From Cladobotryum mycophilum (Eukaryota > Ascomycota > Sordariomycetes > Hypocreales > Hypocreaceae), in contig JAVFKD010000015.1 of assembly GCA_036429605.1 (NCBI GenBank), positions 3,805,421 through 3,869,420 on the forward strand: DNA of 64,000 nt. The letters are read 5' to 3'. Shown in pieces: positions 25,101-37,398 of this stretch. Made by a program: the position numbers and the translations under genes. Numbering within the stretch: the stretch's first letter is position 1; each line of letters begins with the position of its first letter. The notes below the pieces were generated by a model. The model was given only the letters and a program-made list of their open reading frames with translations. It was not told the DNA's origin and did no database searches.

Positions 25101-28100
25101 TACCATCCACTTCGTGTCCTTGTACAAGAGGACTGAGATCCTCCCGTGCAATATTTGCTTCCACAACTATATGAGCCTTTTGAGCATCGGTCGTCTCTTC
25201 AATAATGCGGTGAATAGTGGTGCTCTCGAGTTTCGAAGGGTTGACGATCAATGGGGGGTCACCCTTGCGCAGTGACCAATCATTGACGTATTGTATCCAG
25301 TACTCCTTCAAATCCCAACTGTAAGCTGGCAATCGAATTACTTTATGAGAGGTTTTGAAGTCTCGCTGGTACTCCTCCCAGCGAAGATCAGCACCCGCAT
25401 TATAAAGAGACTTTAGCGTCGAGGCAAGGGTCTGCCACGCTGACCTGCCGCGCTGTAGTGAGGCGAGTGAGGTGACTTGTGATCCTAGAACAGCATTTAC
25501 CATGCCCGAGATTGCTGGGTGGGGTCCAATCTCAAGCATCATGGTCTGTTCCGTAATGATGTGGTTGTTGTGTGCTGTTAGAAGGGCTTTGTGCATGTTG
25601 ACAGGCTGTCGAGAATGATTCGCAAGGTACTCTGGACTAAAGCTGGTGTGGTTATCTGCCAAACTGCCATCCAAGGGACATAGAATGGTGATCTTGGCTT
25701 TGGAAAATGTTACACCACTGGCGACCTTCTTAAAAGTAGACAGTATAGGGTCTATCTGGGAAGAGTGGAATGCGTAGGGGACCTTGAGTAGCGTTGACTT
25801 CAATCCCGTCTCTGCAAGTAATTCTTTGAGAACAGATACATTCTCATTGGAACCTGCCAACACCGTCTCGACTGGTGAGTTAATACACGCTATTTCGTAT
25901 GTCGCATGCTGTAGAACCCTCGTAATGTCATCCACTGAACCTTTGACAACCAGCATAGCATGAGTGTCGCGTGTGCATTTCTCCTGAAGTAATTCGGCTC
26001 TCTTTCCCACAAGGTAGATGGTGTCTGCATCTGAGAGCACTCCACCAACGTTGAGAGCAGCGTATTCACCAAGACTGTGTCCGACAACAGCAGTAGGTGT
26101 GATATTCCAGGATGCCCACAGTTTGCTCAGTGCAATCTGCATGCAGACACTAGCAAGTTGAACAACTGTCGGCGCGAAGCTGCCGATATTTTGTTCTTCA
26201 GATTGGATGACGGGGATAAATGATGGAAATCCAAGATTCTGTGAAATCTGATCTAGCTGACGAATCTCTTTGCGAAAGAGCGAGAAGCCTTCGAAGAGTT
26301 GCTTTCCCATGCCTGGATATTGAGCACCCTGGCCAGTAAATGTGAAGATGATCTTGGGAGTGCTCTTAGGCCTGGTCATCCCTGCGTTATCCCGAAGCGC
26401 TGTCTCAATCTGGGTACACAGATGGTCAACAGTTGAGCCGGCAAGCATGAAGCGATGTTGATGATGCATGCGGCGTGCAGTTGTCGTGTAGGAGAGTTGC
26501 CCCAGTGTTACATCTGGATTTTGTTTGAGGAACCCGAGCAGTGACTTCAAGTTTCCCTGCAAAGACGCTCCGTTTTTCGCTGAGGAGGCAACTAAATGGA
26601 CACCTCGCGGATCTGCGTCCACATAAGAAGACTGGTCAAGGAGAGGTGCCTCTTCAATCAACAAAGCTGAATTGCCGCCAGCAGCGCTAAAGTTGTTCAC
26701 AAAAGCTCGTCTGGGTCTTGAAGGGTCAGCGCTCCTTTGCCAAGGTGTAGGCTTTAGCGCAATATTAACGTTCCGTTCTTGCAGGTCAGTTGGAAACTTT
26801 CGGTTGATCTTGGACTTGATCCCGCAATGCGGGGGAATCGTGTTGTTTTGCATCATCAGCAGCACCTTGATGAGACTTGATACACCAGAGGCAGCTTCCC
26901 CATGGCCAATATTGGATTTTGCTGATCCAAGATAAAGAGCTTCGTCGGTTCCTCTAGCCTTTTTGACCTCAGACAACGGTGGCGCGAAGGTGTTTAGAAC
27001 ACTGGACATTTCAGTGGCATCGCCGGCTTGAGTACCACTGCAAGTCAATGTCAGCGATCAGTTCATCCAGGATTCTCTCGGCATCATAGAAATTAATGGG
27101 GTTTACTCACGTTCCATGCATCTCGACATAGCTAACGCTGTAAGGTTCCACAGCGCCTTGGTTCAAGATTTTACTGAAGATGGCTCGCTGAGCTCCAACA
27201 TGTGGCCGAGTGATTGACTCTGACTCTGCGGAATGGTTCGTGTATGCGCCCAGAATGACTCCTAAGATCGGGTCATTATCTGCAAGGGCATCGTCCAGGC
27301 GCTTGATGATGACGGTACCGATGCCTTCGCCACGGCAATATCCGTCGGCATCATCATCAAAGGTCTTGCAGTTGCCTGTACGAGAGAGGAAATGCCCCTT
27401 GTCAAGGCCAGCTGTAAAATCAGGGTTCGTGAGAACATTTGTCCCTCCAGCAATAGCCGTATCGATGTCTCCTCGCCATAGAGAATTGCATGCCAAATGT
27501 ATGCCCGCCAGACTAGACGAACACGCAGTGTCGACTGCGAAAGATGGCCCGCTGAATTTGAAGCAGTAGTTGATGCGTCCTGGAATGAACGCTCGATTAC
27601 CACCTGGGATGAAGTACGTGTCAATGTTTTGGGCACTGTTGGTTTCCATCCAGTCATTACTAGTCACACCATAAAAGACGCCGACACGATCACGGCGAGT
27701 GGAAGGTGTGGCATCTGGGACAATGCCAGCTTGTTCAATGGCTTCATAAGCTGTCATTAAAGCAAGGCGTTGGGCGGGGTCGATCTGGGGTGCCTCTCTC
27801 GGCGAAATGTTGAAGAATCGTGCATCGAAAGCGGCTGGGTCGTCGAGCCAACAGCCATAAGGCGTTGTACTTGTGTTCTTGCGAGTTCCAGCAGGGTCAA
27901 CATGGGTTTTGACGTCCCAATGGAGAGCTGGAACAGGCTTGTGGACATCTAAACCCTGATGCAGCAAATCCCAGAAAGCTTCGTTATCTTTGGCACCAGG
28001 GAATCGCCCTGACATGCCAATAATGGCAAGCTTAGGCTTCTTGGGATTGGAAGATGGGCCATCTTGTGAGGGAAGCGCCCTGTACTGAGCCTGTGCGGAA

Positions 28101-29264
28101 GGCATCAGTGTGCGCAATGGTGTCTGCTTCAGCATGGCATAGACGAGCTGGTCAGCAGTACTTCCAATGGGGATGATACAAAACGACTCTGGGCCTATTT
28201 TCCTGAGAGAAGTTTGCAGTTCATCGAGGGCTTCGCTCCATCGAATCGGTTGCAGCAGGATTTGCTCGACTGCAGCTTCCACCAGCGCACCGAAAGTGCG
28301 CTCTTTGACCTTAGTCCCCGTGCTGGATAATAGGGCAACATGCTCCGAACGCCCAGTGACTCCAAAAGTGGCCAGATCACGGACAATGTCGTTGACATCA
28401 AACCGCGAGTATAAATGCGGGGCATGATACGGGCCGTATATCGGGATACTCTTGTATGTAAAGCCCTTGAAGTTCTCCGACTTGACCAGTTGTGAGAGCG
28501 AATCAGGAGGGCCGCTCACTGTAATTCCGTTTGGTGCATAAGCGCTCACATAAGGTCTGCTGGTCAATGGCAAGGCCTTAAAATGAAGAAAGTTAGAGAA
28601 GGCTCTGTAGCTGCACAGGAACACAGGGTACCTACTGTTTGCTCACAAAATCTTTTCACGGTGTCGATCGATGCCAACTTAGGGACAATTATTGACCAAC
28701 TTTGTTCAGAACCGTGAAGTGGTGCAACACGCCTTGCAACGTCGGCTACATGCATGCCGGTTCTGAACGCCGCAATGACAGCACTGATAGCCATCGGAAC
28801 AAGCTCCTGTGTGTTGCGACTGCAGCTCACGGCAGCGGCAGCGAGAGCTCCCGTACAGAAGCCAATGCTCTGAGACTCATTGATGTCGTAATTCTCATTT
28901 TCCATTCGACTTCGATGTGTTAGCTATCATCAGCGGCCGAAAATCGACGGCAATTCTGTCTTTCGGATTTCACTTACATGATGAAAACAGCTAACTGGTA
29001 CATACAGATAACAGCCATGTCGAGAGGTATGCATCGCTTCCCCTGTGGATTCCATAAGACGAGGTCATCTAGGCAAGTAAAGCGAGGGAGGTCGTTCCTG
29101 ATTTGGGGAGTCAACTTGTATATCTCCAGACGAACTGCATCGTATGTTTTGACAAGGAAGTCCTCTAAAATAGGGTTGTCCCTATGTGTAAGTAAATCTT
29201 TGGTGTGCGGCTGCATGTCGAATGTCTGATCTCCGAAGAGATACAACTTCAGATTGCCAGCCAT
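22129..29264 (-). CDS. non-reducing polyketide synthase, SAT-KS-MAT-PT-ACP-ACP-R
   Basis: Iterative type I PKS building an aromatic polyketide from acyl units; about 2257 aa. Exons: 29264-28978, 28909-28636, 28576-27111, 27037-24874, 24811-24260, 24206-24101, 24053-22129. Domains: SAT with GFCTG (Cys114) and GPYHAPH (His238); KS about 366-800 with DTACSSS (Cys539), EMHGTGT and SNIGHG; MAT with GHSLGEY (Ser997); PT with QGHEVDG (His1317) and Asp1505; two ACPs, GIDSL (Ser1655) and GVDSL (Ser1768); reductase from about 1885 with TGASGSLGG and YGDAK. A C-terminal R domain in place of TE/CLC implies NAD(P)H-dependent release as an aldehyde; there is no methyltransferase domain. The PT-ACP1 linker needs either a 47-nt intron (24054-24100, weak GTCATA donor) or one extra C in the C6 run at 24075-24080 to keep frame. 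Product unknown. Confidence 0.95.
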
Positions 29265-29412
29265 GATGATAGGGAGGAATTTAGGACTGAAGGTGTATGT
29301 GCTTCAAAAAAGATTGATACTCTGGATCGCTGGCTTGTATTTTGACCTTGGTTGGAAGATTGCTGAATTTGTATTCTTGTCTGATTGACATTTATGACTG
29401 TCCAATTGCTTG

Positions 29413-29422
29413 TTTATATATA
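29413..29422 (-). promoter_or_regulatory. TATA box of the PKS gene
   Basis: TATATATAAA on the minus strand about 150 bases upstream of the PKS ATG at 29264. Confidence 0.5.
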
Positions 29423-29647
29423 CAATTTTCTTCTGTATATATTACAAATGGACACCATCCATCACAATCATAAGAAAGCAATACGCATGCGAGTCATCTT
29501 AGCCATGGCTGTGTGTTGGCCCTCGGTGTCCACGGTATCCGTATTCCTTCCTTTTGCATCCATTACGCCGGTTTGTGAGAGCCAAACGAGGCTCTGTACT
29601 TCCTCGAATATATTAAGGTGAATACCAAACTGACCTGAGCGGTCATT

Positions 29648-29658
29648 TCGGTTCCCGA
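29648..29658. promoter_or_regulatory. AflR-type site TCGN5CGA upstream of the PKS
   Basis: TCG-GTTCC-CGA, matching the palindromic site bound by AflR-type regulators in Aspergillus clusters. It lies 384 bases upstream of the PKS start, facing an AflR-type regulator gene. A chance match is possible: such a site is expected about once per 4 kb. Confidence 0.45.
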
Positions 29659-31214
29659 AAGGATGCATGACATAGCCATCTTAGCTCGGTGAGTGTAATG
29701 CATCAATATTAGGTTGCCAAATGGCTTATTGGTGTTACGAGGCCTAGAGCACACCAACGTCTGATACGCTCGCGTCTTCATATCTGCATGCTGCAGAGTC
29801 TTTCGTCGAGAATCCTGCATGGGATTCCACAGTTGGTCAGACGCGGGGCATTGCTCGGGAAACCACCACTCACACCTGTTTACCAACACCATCAATTAAA
29901 AATACGGCATTTACGAATTTTTCCCAAGGGTCATTGGGTAATCTGGTCACCCATGATTGGGTGCCAAACCGATGCTCAAAGTGCTTGCATCCAGAAGTCC
30001 GTGAACTAGTAGAGGCTGAAGCCGAATGAGCAAGCAGGGATAATCCCCCTCAATCTTCTAGAACTGCACGAGAAGAGAGTAAGACAATTCCAAGTGGCGC
30101 CAGGGGATCAAAAAGTAAGACAGCGGGGTATGATGTTGACAAAAAGTCATCGTGTTTCCGGAAGCCTATTCAGCAGTGTACATTTCCCATGCGGGTTTGT
30201 GGCCCCATCTCTCTTAAGTCTCAGCGGGAGTTAGAAGCAGTACTCCGACACAGTTGGCTGTAATTGACAACGCCTCTGAGCCTTCCACCAGGTAAGACAT
30301 GCGGTGGGGGCGCAGCTATGCGAGAGATCCGTGATTGAGCATCGAATTGCACCATGGACGAGCTGGACCATGATTGTTTGTCTTTCTCGGTGCCCGGATA
30401 TATCAGCTGGAATTCTTATTATCATCAGCATCTCGAATATTTTGGTGAGGCAGGGTCAGAGGTAAGCCCCAGAACTTGAATCTTGGATTTCAGCTCTCGC
30501 TTGTTTGCTTGGCTGTGTTGTTACACGACTGGAGGCGCAAGAATATAGGACATTTGTTTGTGGGATCGGTATGCTGATGGTGGCCTCGTGGTAGGCCGGC
30601 TATTTGCTTAATCGGTTGGCACCGAATCCACATAGGATGCAAGCAAGGGAGTTTATAATTCCGATTGGCCACTCGATGCACAGTTCGGCAGACATTTACT
30701 AGAGTGATATGGTGACCCCCCACCCACGAAATCTGCAACCCCTACCTAGCGATGAACGACTTGCTTCTCAGTCAGTGAAGAAATGAGTGTTGGAGCCACC
30801 GGAATCTCGTACATTCATGGGGGCCAGGTTTTTTTAGAACCTGATGAAGCACAGCGAGCAAACAAATGTGACACTTGATGGCGGCCGACGGAATGTTTTC
30901 TCTCTTCCAATACTCTAGTTGTTGAAGCCTGACACAACACTCGTATCGATGTCTCGATCTGACCTTGTCAGTACCTCTCGAATCGGTGTCCAATCATACG
31001 GCGCATTCTATACAGAGCTGGCCACACCTTGCATAATCACTCGGGTATGCAATTTTTGGTTGGTATCACAATGTAGAAGGTCATCCATCGGGCCTGTTAT
31101 GTTGCTAATGTGTCCGGGGCGACTCGGCGGGGGCCTTTTGTCAGGATCATACATATCCGGGCGGTTTACAAGGTTCTTAGACAGGTGTGACGAAATCTTT
31201 CAAGTAGGCAACAT

Positions 31215-31225
31215 TCGGAACGCGA
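31215..31225. promoter_or_regulatory. AflR-type site TCGN5CGA upstream of the regulator
   Basis: TCG-GAACG-CGA, 343 bases upstream of the regulator ATG at 31568; would allow autoregulation. A weaker TCGN5CGG match is at 30387-30397. Chance is not excluded. Confidence 0.4.
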
Positions 31226-31567
31226 AGCAGATGACGAGGACCACAGAATGGCCTTTCATCTTACGGACTAGGAGGGAAGCAACCCCCCTCCCTGTTTGCC
31301 GTTCCAACAGTTCGGATGGCTGTGAGGCTGTGAACCTAGATCAATACAGTGTACCAAGTTTATCTCAACAGGTCAGCATGAATTGTTTGCTAGTAGGCAG
31401 AATGCTGCCTCCAAGGCAGTTTATGGTAGTCTATATTTATTATTAAACAGGTGTAGGGATCGTTGATGCATTCCAACCGATGATTCGATGTGCCTTGGGC
31501 TATCCTCCGTGAACAATCCATTACAGTACAGCACACTGCCTCGAGCTAAACCGACATTCTATTCAGC

Positions 31568-32880
31568 ATGCATAGAAATTCTCCGTCGGCCCCCAGACAA
31601 CCGAAGCTGCGAGACAGCTGCGATAGGTGTGGCATCATCAAGATGCGATGTGATCGTGGACAGCCCGAGTGCGCCCGGTGCGTTGCCCACGATACACCGT
31701 GTGTCTATGGGGTGTCGCGAAAAAGGGGAAGCCACCTCGGGGTTCAAAGCGGGTATCAAGCAACCCATCCAGCGCTACGAACATGAACAGAATTGACAAT
31801 AGCATCGTCAACAATGGTCCATTTCGGGATGTCAGCTTTTTCTCCGGCATCACTTCCACATTGGAAACTTGGGAGGAAATGGACGACTCCAACAGCAGTC
31901 AGAGGATTGATCCCAACACATGGGCCAGCCACAGTGACATATCAGGGCCATCCTTATCCATCACCTCTCCCTTCAACTTCAATGACTGGATCGCTGCGAG
32001 CAACTCCAACGATAAGATGCTACCCGACACAAGCTTCCAAGGGCATATGTCCACATCACAATCGCCAAGCATGCTCTACTCTCCGTCAAACAAGGCACCT
32101 ATTGCCCATTCAGCAATACGAAATCCAGTGCAGCCGGAATCCCAACCACCGTCACACCAAAACTCAGTCGATTACAGCATGGCGACCAATACCGCTTCAG
32201 CGCAAGCTACAGACACGAAATTCCACCACTGTTCTCGAGAGGCATATACCATCCTGGGAAGGCTATCCTTTCTTGATCCTGGACAACTGAACTCTACTCC
32301 CTCCTCGGGACCAGCTTCGCCCTCAACAGCGGGGAGCCATCCCAGCAGAGTGCCACTAGATCTTGTGTTGCGCCTCAATTGCGAAACCATGGAGCAGCTT
32401 GAGCCCCTATTAGCTTGTCCTTGTGCTAAAAGCACTGCCAATCTGTTGCTGCATGCATCAATTATTTCGAAGATCATGCTATGGTACCAGCAAGCCGCTG
32501 GCTGTGCTGAGAGTACATCAATCCTGTCGGCCACACCAGCTGGAGTATTTGGCACAGGCAGTGGGACAAGTACACCGCCACTAGCACATTCAACTGAAGT
32601 TGCCGTTGAACCAGCAAGAATGGTCATTGGTACATTCAACGTGGATGACCAGAATATACAGACCGCGTTGAAGATTCAGTTGCTGTCAGGCGAAATGAAG
32701 AAGGCTGGTCGTCTGATTGACCAGTTGACTTCTTACAACTGCGATACGCAAAATCCCGTTCAGGAATCCGGTGCAACTGATGTCAATGGTTTAGACAAGT
32801 GCCTGGATTCGTGGCTCAGAGTTGAGCAAACACGCATAGTCAACATGATGAGATCAAAGCTGTGGGAATTGGAGGCTTAA
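31568..32880 (+). CDS. AflR-type Zn2Cys6 cluster regulator (apparent frameshift)
   Basis: Likely the pathway-specific activator of the PKS cluster. The zinc cluster is textbook (Cys18, 21, 28, 35, 38, 45, preceded by KLRDSC as in AflR). The C-terminal half has the AflR-family block around LDLVLRLNCETMEQLEPLL, CPC and a hydrophobic stretch (about 32350-32520). The frame with the zinc cluster stops at 31786, while the rest reads in another frame to 32880. One missing base in the A5G4 run at 31720-31728 would join them and restore a basic KPPRG-type segment normal behind AflR zinc clusters. A 50-nt intron (about 31753-31802) would also restore frame but drops that basic segment. About 437 aa if joined. 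The gene is divergent from the PKS across 2.3 kb. Confidence 0.8.
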
Positions 32881-35078
32881 GGGGAGCTTTGAACTGATAC
32901 CGATATTTTATTTTAGCTCTCATGTATCTTTATACACTCTTTCACCTGTATTACTGTTGTCTTTTATTTATTTACTGTTTTTTTGGACTAGAGGACATTG
33001 CACCTTTACGGGTTGCTGGGACTGTGTAAGGATACTTATAGACTTGGCATTACACTTTGTTTTGTTTGACTAGTATGTATGGAGTTATTGATGAATGATA
33101 ACTTTACTTTGTATAATAGATAGCTAACTTGATTCATCTCCTTCTTCCTTTATTGTTTCCGGTCACAAAATCGTTACGATTACTTGTTGGTTACTACGTC
33201 ATCCACAACAGGTGACCACATCTCAAAAGCTTACAGAACACTGGCAATTACAATCTATGTGAGCCCCCAGCTTGACGTAGATATATGCACGCCCGTTCTC
33301 CTGACAATGATATCACCATTGTACGCGGCAGCCCTAGTGGCGTAATGCTAGATTCCCGGAGCGAGGATGGGGTTCATGTGGAGCATCGCTTCGACACAAG
33401 TACGAACATGCAGGCGATTTGTGCATACTCTCAGGAGCGAGCGGTCATTTCGGCTCACAACACGTATGGTCTTGCTTCAGGATAAAGCACAACGGTTTGG
33501 GGGGTGGCCAAAGTCTCAAATCCTGCCTTATCTAGGTCTCTAGTGACTCACGTCAAGTAGTATTCCTTCAGGCCATGTGAATAAGTGCGCATCCTGATTT
33601 TGTCGAACCCTTGGTGTGTAAGAAGATGTACTGTTTCTACAATCGCCGGCATAGGTCTAAGGCCACACCCAATATGTGCATGGCAACCCTTTGTTTTTGG
33701 TTGCAACCATCTGGGGAGGCTATCTGGTGGTGGGCGCTCATGAATGAGGAAAGTGCCGGGTCTAGATCTTCTTTCCAGTATTGTCTGCTTTCCTACTGCG
33801 CCGAGTACATTCAAATGATAATAGTTCTTCATGCGCATCACAAATGCATGTGCTTTGACGATGTTGAATCCATTGCGGCACATGTTCCAATACGTGTCTC
33901 GGTAGTTATGCTAATATTCAGGTGGACAAGCGGATGCTTGATATTTCACTTCTGTTTTGGAACAAACTTTGTCGTCAAGGCCGTTGTTGTAATATTGCAA
34001 ATCATAGATTTTTGAGCACGCCACTCTAGCCTCTAAAGGCGTCTTCGATATCCTTTTGATGTATATAATTTTGTTGATCCATCGGCGAATGTGGCCCGGG
34101 GAGGGGGAGGTGACGATAACCTGCGTCTCTAGAATCTCTCGTATAATCTTAGGGATATCGCTGACCACCCATCTATACGAACTAAAATCGAAGTGCGGCA
34201 ATCTCCCTGTATTCGAATGCAATGTTTGTAATACGACGGGCATCTTAAGTGGAAGCGTAAGTCAATACCAATTAGCGGGTGCCCCATGGGACTCGGTACA
34301 ATTTTGGGCCGCCTGACACAACATAGCCATGATATGATAGGTGTGAGAAGAAGGAATGCAGCCAGAACCATGACTGTACAGCTTCTTTCGAGGGAAAGAA
34401 CTTCGTATTGGGGGTCTGCCAAGATCACGCATGGCCAACAAGCTTCTTCCATTAGACCATCAATAACAAGAGCTCAAGAATATGGTCATTTCATGAAATA
34501 CAATGGTCTTTTATGCAGTAGCCTCATCCCTAGCATTCGATAACATCCATGTCACAAATTCTGAGCATGATCGACGTTTGCAATCCTCATCATCATGCTT
34601 GCCGATGGATTTTGACCACTATGTTCACTCTATTTGCACGCATCCTCCTCCTGCTGCAGTGAGACTGGATCTGTTATTTCAGATCGTAGAATGGAAGGAG
34701 TAGAAGGCCTATCGAATCCAGCCGGATACATGGCTTGATCCCCGACAGAACATCCTTTTGCAAATTTTCGGTAGCCGATATGCATACTACACGTATTCCT
34801 TCTCCATTGGTTTTGCATCCCGACATTAATGTCGACACGAAAACTAGAACAGTAGTAGAACAATATATATATATATATATCATCATCATCATCATCATCA
34901 TCGTAAGCAAGGCTCTCGTTCAGTCATAATTGCTTCATGAATGCATTTCTTGTACGCCGTCGTATTTTGCCTGCCCCCCTACGTCAGATTTCTGTATTGC
35001 GATACAACTTTTTAAAATCTAGAGACTAGGTTTCTTTCACCAATACCTATACCGAAATTTCAATTCGTTGGAGTAAAG
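32881..35078. other. intergenic region with unassigned minus-strand frames
   Basis: Mostly short frames. On the minus strand 34371-33911 two frames look protein-like: one starts with a hydrophobic anchor (VLAAFLLLTPIISWLCC, near 34370-34320) and the other, 34243-33911, has even composition and ends in ACPPEY. No single intron joins them and I recognise no family; they may be a relic or chance. An AT/CAT microsatellite lies at 34863-34902. Confidence 0.3.
34863..34902 (+). repeat. (AT)9(CAT)7 compound microsatellite
   Basis: Perfect dinucleotide run followed directly by a perfect trinucleotide run, about 180 bases before the hydrolase gene start. Confidence 0.85.
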
Positions 35079-36042
35079 ATGCCCCATATACTCTGCCTTC
35101 ATGGTCATGGTACAAGCGCATCAATCTTTCGATCACAGACGGGTAAGAACTGGAACACGCATGCTGCTGATCAATCTGATTTGTGTAAGACCACATGAGC
35201 TGATGTAGATCACAGCAGCCTTCCGCTCCAAGCTCAATGACGGCTACATTTTCGACTTTATTGATGCGCCCTTCCTCAGCGGAGGCGCGCCTGGAATTGA
35301 CGCCATCTACAAAACGCCGACGTACACGTGGTGGCCACAGGCAACCCCGCAGGCCATCCGAGAATCGCATCAATGGGTGGCCACCTACGCACGCGAACAT
35401 GGGCCATATGATGCCGTCTGCTGTTTCTCACAAGGTTGTTCGTTGGCCGCGACTATGGCATTATACCATGCATTTGAATCTGCTACCGCAATAGCAGATG
35501 GGGGAAATGAAAAGCAACGACTGCCCTTCAGTGCTGCCATCTTCATTTGTGGCGGCGTGCCTCTCCCCGCACTGGAGGATATGAGACTTGAAGTATTACC
35601 ACACGCGTACGACATCAATCAGCGTACCGGGAAACTATTACATGATACGGCCGGGAGACTGAACGAGCTGGCAGCAAATTTAAGGTTGATCAAGCATGGC
35701 GTCGGCCTTTGGGATATGAATACGAGTCAACTTGTGCACAACCCAACGGTCAGGCCGGATCGCAATGACGTGTTCGGTCTCGACTTCACCAAGTTTCCGA
35801 CGAGTGTGCGTATCAAGATTCCTACAGTGCATATCTATGGTTCAAAGGATCCGAGATGGCCCGCGGGAATCCAGCTGGCGGAGTTCTGCGATGACAGACT
35901 AGAGTATGACCATGGCGGGGGCCACGATATTCCACGCTCAACGGAGGTATCCAGCAAGATTGCAAGGATGATTGAGCAGTTGATGATTCGCATACAGAGA
36001 CCGACAGAGTTGACGGTCCAAGCACCTCCAGATTTCGGTTAA
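35079..36042 (+). CDS. FSH1-family serine hydrolase
   Basis: Alpha/beta-hydrolase of the FSH1 (DUF341) family, 296 aa from exons 35079-35142 and 35216-36042 (73-nt intron, GTAAGA...CACAG). The start MPHILCLHGHG carries the oxyanion-side HG. Nucleophile Ser93 sits in CFSQGC, where most members have GFSQGA; Asp233 in GSKDPRWP and His258 in GGGHDIP complete the triad. Members of this family accompany reductase-terminated NR-PKSs in several fungal clusters (for example the citrinin hydrolase CitA/CtnB), where they help to release or edit PKS-bound intermediates. The same role here is inference from the neighbouring PKS. The protein has no signal peptide, so it should be cytosolic. Confidence 0.88.
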
Positions 36043-37398
36043 GTAAAATGTTCAAATACTAAGTACTCCAGATTGATGTTATCACTTCCTCTCAAGGGGG
36101 CCAAAGAAAAGCGTCATGTTCAGACCATCCATGACTAGCCACCCTAATAAAAGCCTTCGTGGGACGACTTTTCTGTCCCCTGCTTCAGCACTTCTACCCC
36201 GCTAGGAAGTTAGGTGTATAGTCAGCTACCACTGTAGTGGCAGAAGTATAATCTGGAGGCAGTAAGCGAATAAGCCGTTGACACCCATTCCTTACAAAAT
36301 GCAGATAGATGAAGTATTTGGTATCAGATGAATGTGTTTTTCTTGTAATGCATAGAGGAGATAGCGTGTTTAACTCCAGTACACTGGGAAGCTGTTGAAT
36401 GCGAATATTCACTGAATGCCCCCTTTGAAGTTCACAACCTTATCGGTGAAATGGATCTGCTCAAAGAACTTGTGTGGAAATATTCCCAACAAGGAAGATC
36501 GTCTTAATAATCTTGAGGATCCCTTTTTTACCGCCTAGATTCCAAAGTCTGGGTGATCTCAATACCATCCATAGACTTCGCCGAGCATTGGTTGGCCAGT
36601 GGGCAATGGAGCCCTGCCCCTGTCCGCTATAACCACTGCAGCACCGCGCTGTTACATCTATCGACGGAAACCCAACAGTGGCCGTTTGACCCCCAAAAGT
36701 CGGACAGGCCGAAAGCTATTTGGGCGTGGGTTGCTCACAAGCACATCGTCCCAAACACCCCAGCTGCTGGTCAAGCTCTGGAGCGGCTTCCACGGCGCTC
36801 CAGGACTCCAGGGCTCCAGCTGTCCTTTATGGTGATTGACGCCAGTGCCGGTCACCTAAACCGCCGGTACAGCGGGACACCATAGCACCTTACGATCCCC
36901 AAGACTCATTGTCCCATCAAGCGCAATGTCGACATAACGCTGAATCCGTCAATCATGGGCAAAGCACCTTTCCTTGGCCAGCTACCAAGGCACTTGCAAA
37001 GCTCAGATCTTCTAACCAAAAGCCTATCTATGTGATTCAGTGAATAATTGCCTTCAGCGTTTAGCTAGACGCTCGTTTTAATTATATACGGCTTTCCACT
37101 TCCTCATCATCTTCCGTATCTTTCACTCCCATTATTCATCTCGGATTTGCGAGTCATATTGCCGCTCAGTGCGTGCATGATCAACACAAACCGACATCTG
37201 AGCAAAGAGAATCGTCACCCTGTAAACATGTCTTAGTAATTGCATCGTCACTCTAGTCATCTTCATAGTCAATCTTGTAATTGCTAGATCACAATAGCAT
37301 TACGATTTTGCCACTAAATTAACTAATTATATCTTGGGACTTGTTGCTCGCTAGCCAAATCATGAATACAAAACGTTTGCTCGCGTGTGAGATCTTTT
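36043..37398. other. intergenic region
   Basis: About 1.35 kb between convergent genes. The longest frame (about 36553-36885, plus) is proline-rich without recognisable motif. Nothing supported. Confidence 0.5.

Larger units (their letters stand above)
29265..31567. other. divergent promoter region between PKS and AflR-type regulator
   Basis: 2.3 kb shared by two divergent cluster genes. Holds the PKS TATA box, two TCGN5CGA sites and an inverted TCGGT-N4-ACCGA at 30612-30625. A 175-codon plus-strand frame (about 30919-31446) has no domain resemblance and I do not call it a gene. Confidence 0.55.

Noticed and set aside
30919..31446. 175-codon plus-strand frame between PKS and regulator
   Set aside because: No motif, no ATG-supported start at a plausible position, and it covers a promoter region with regulatory sites.
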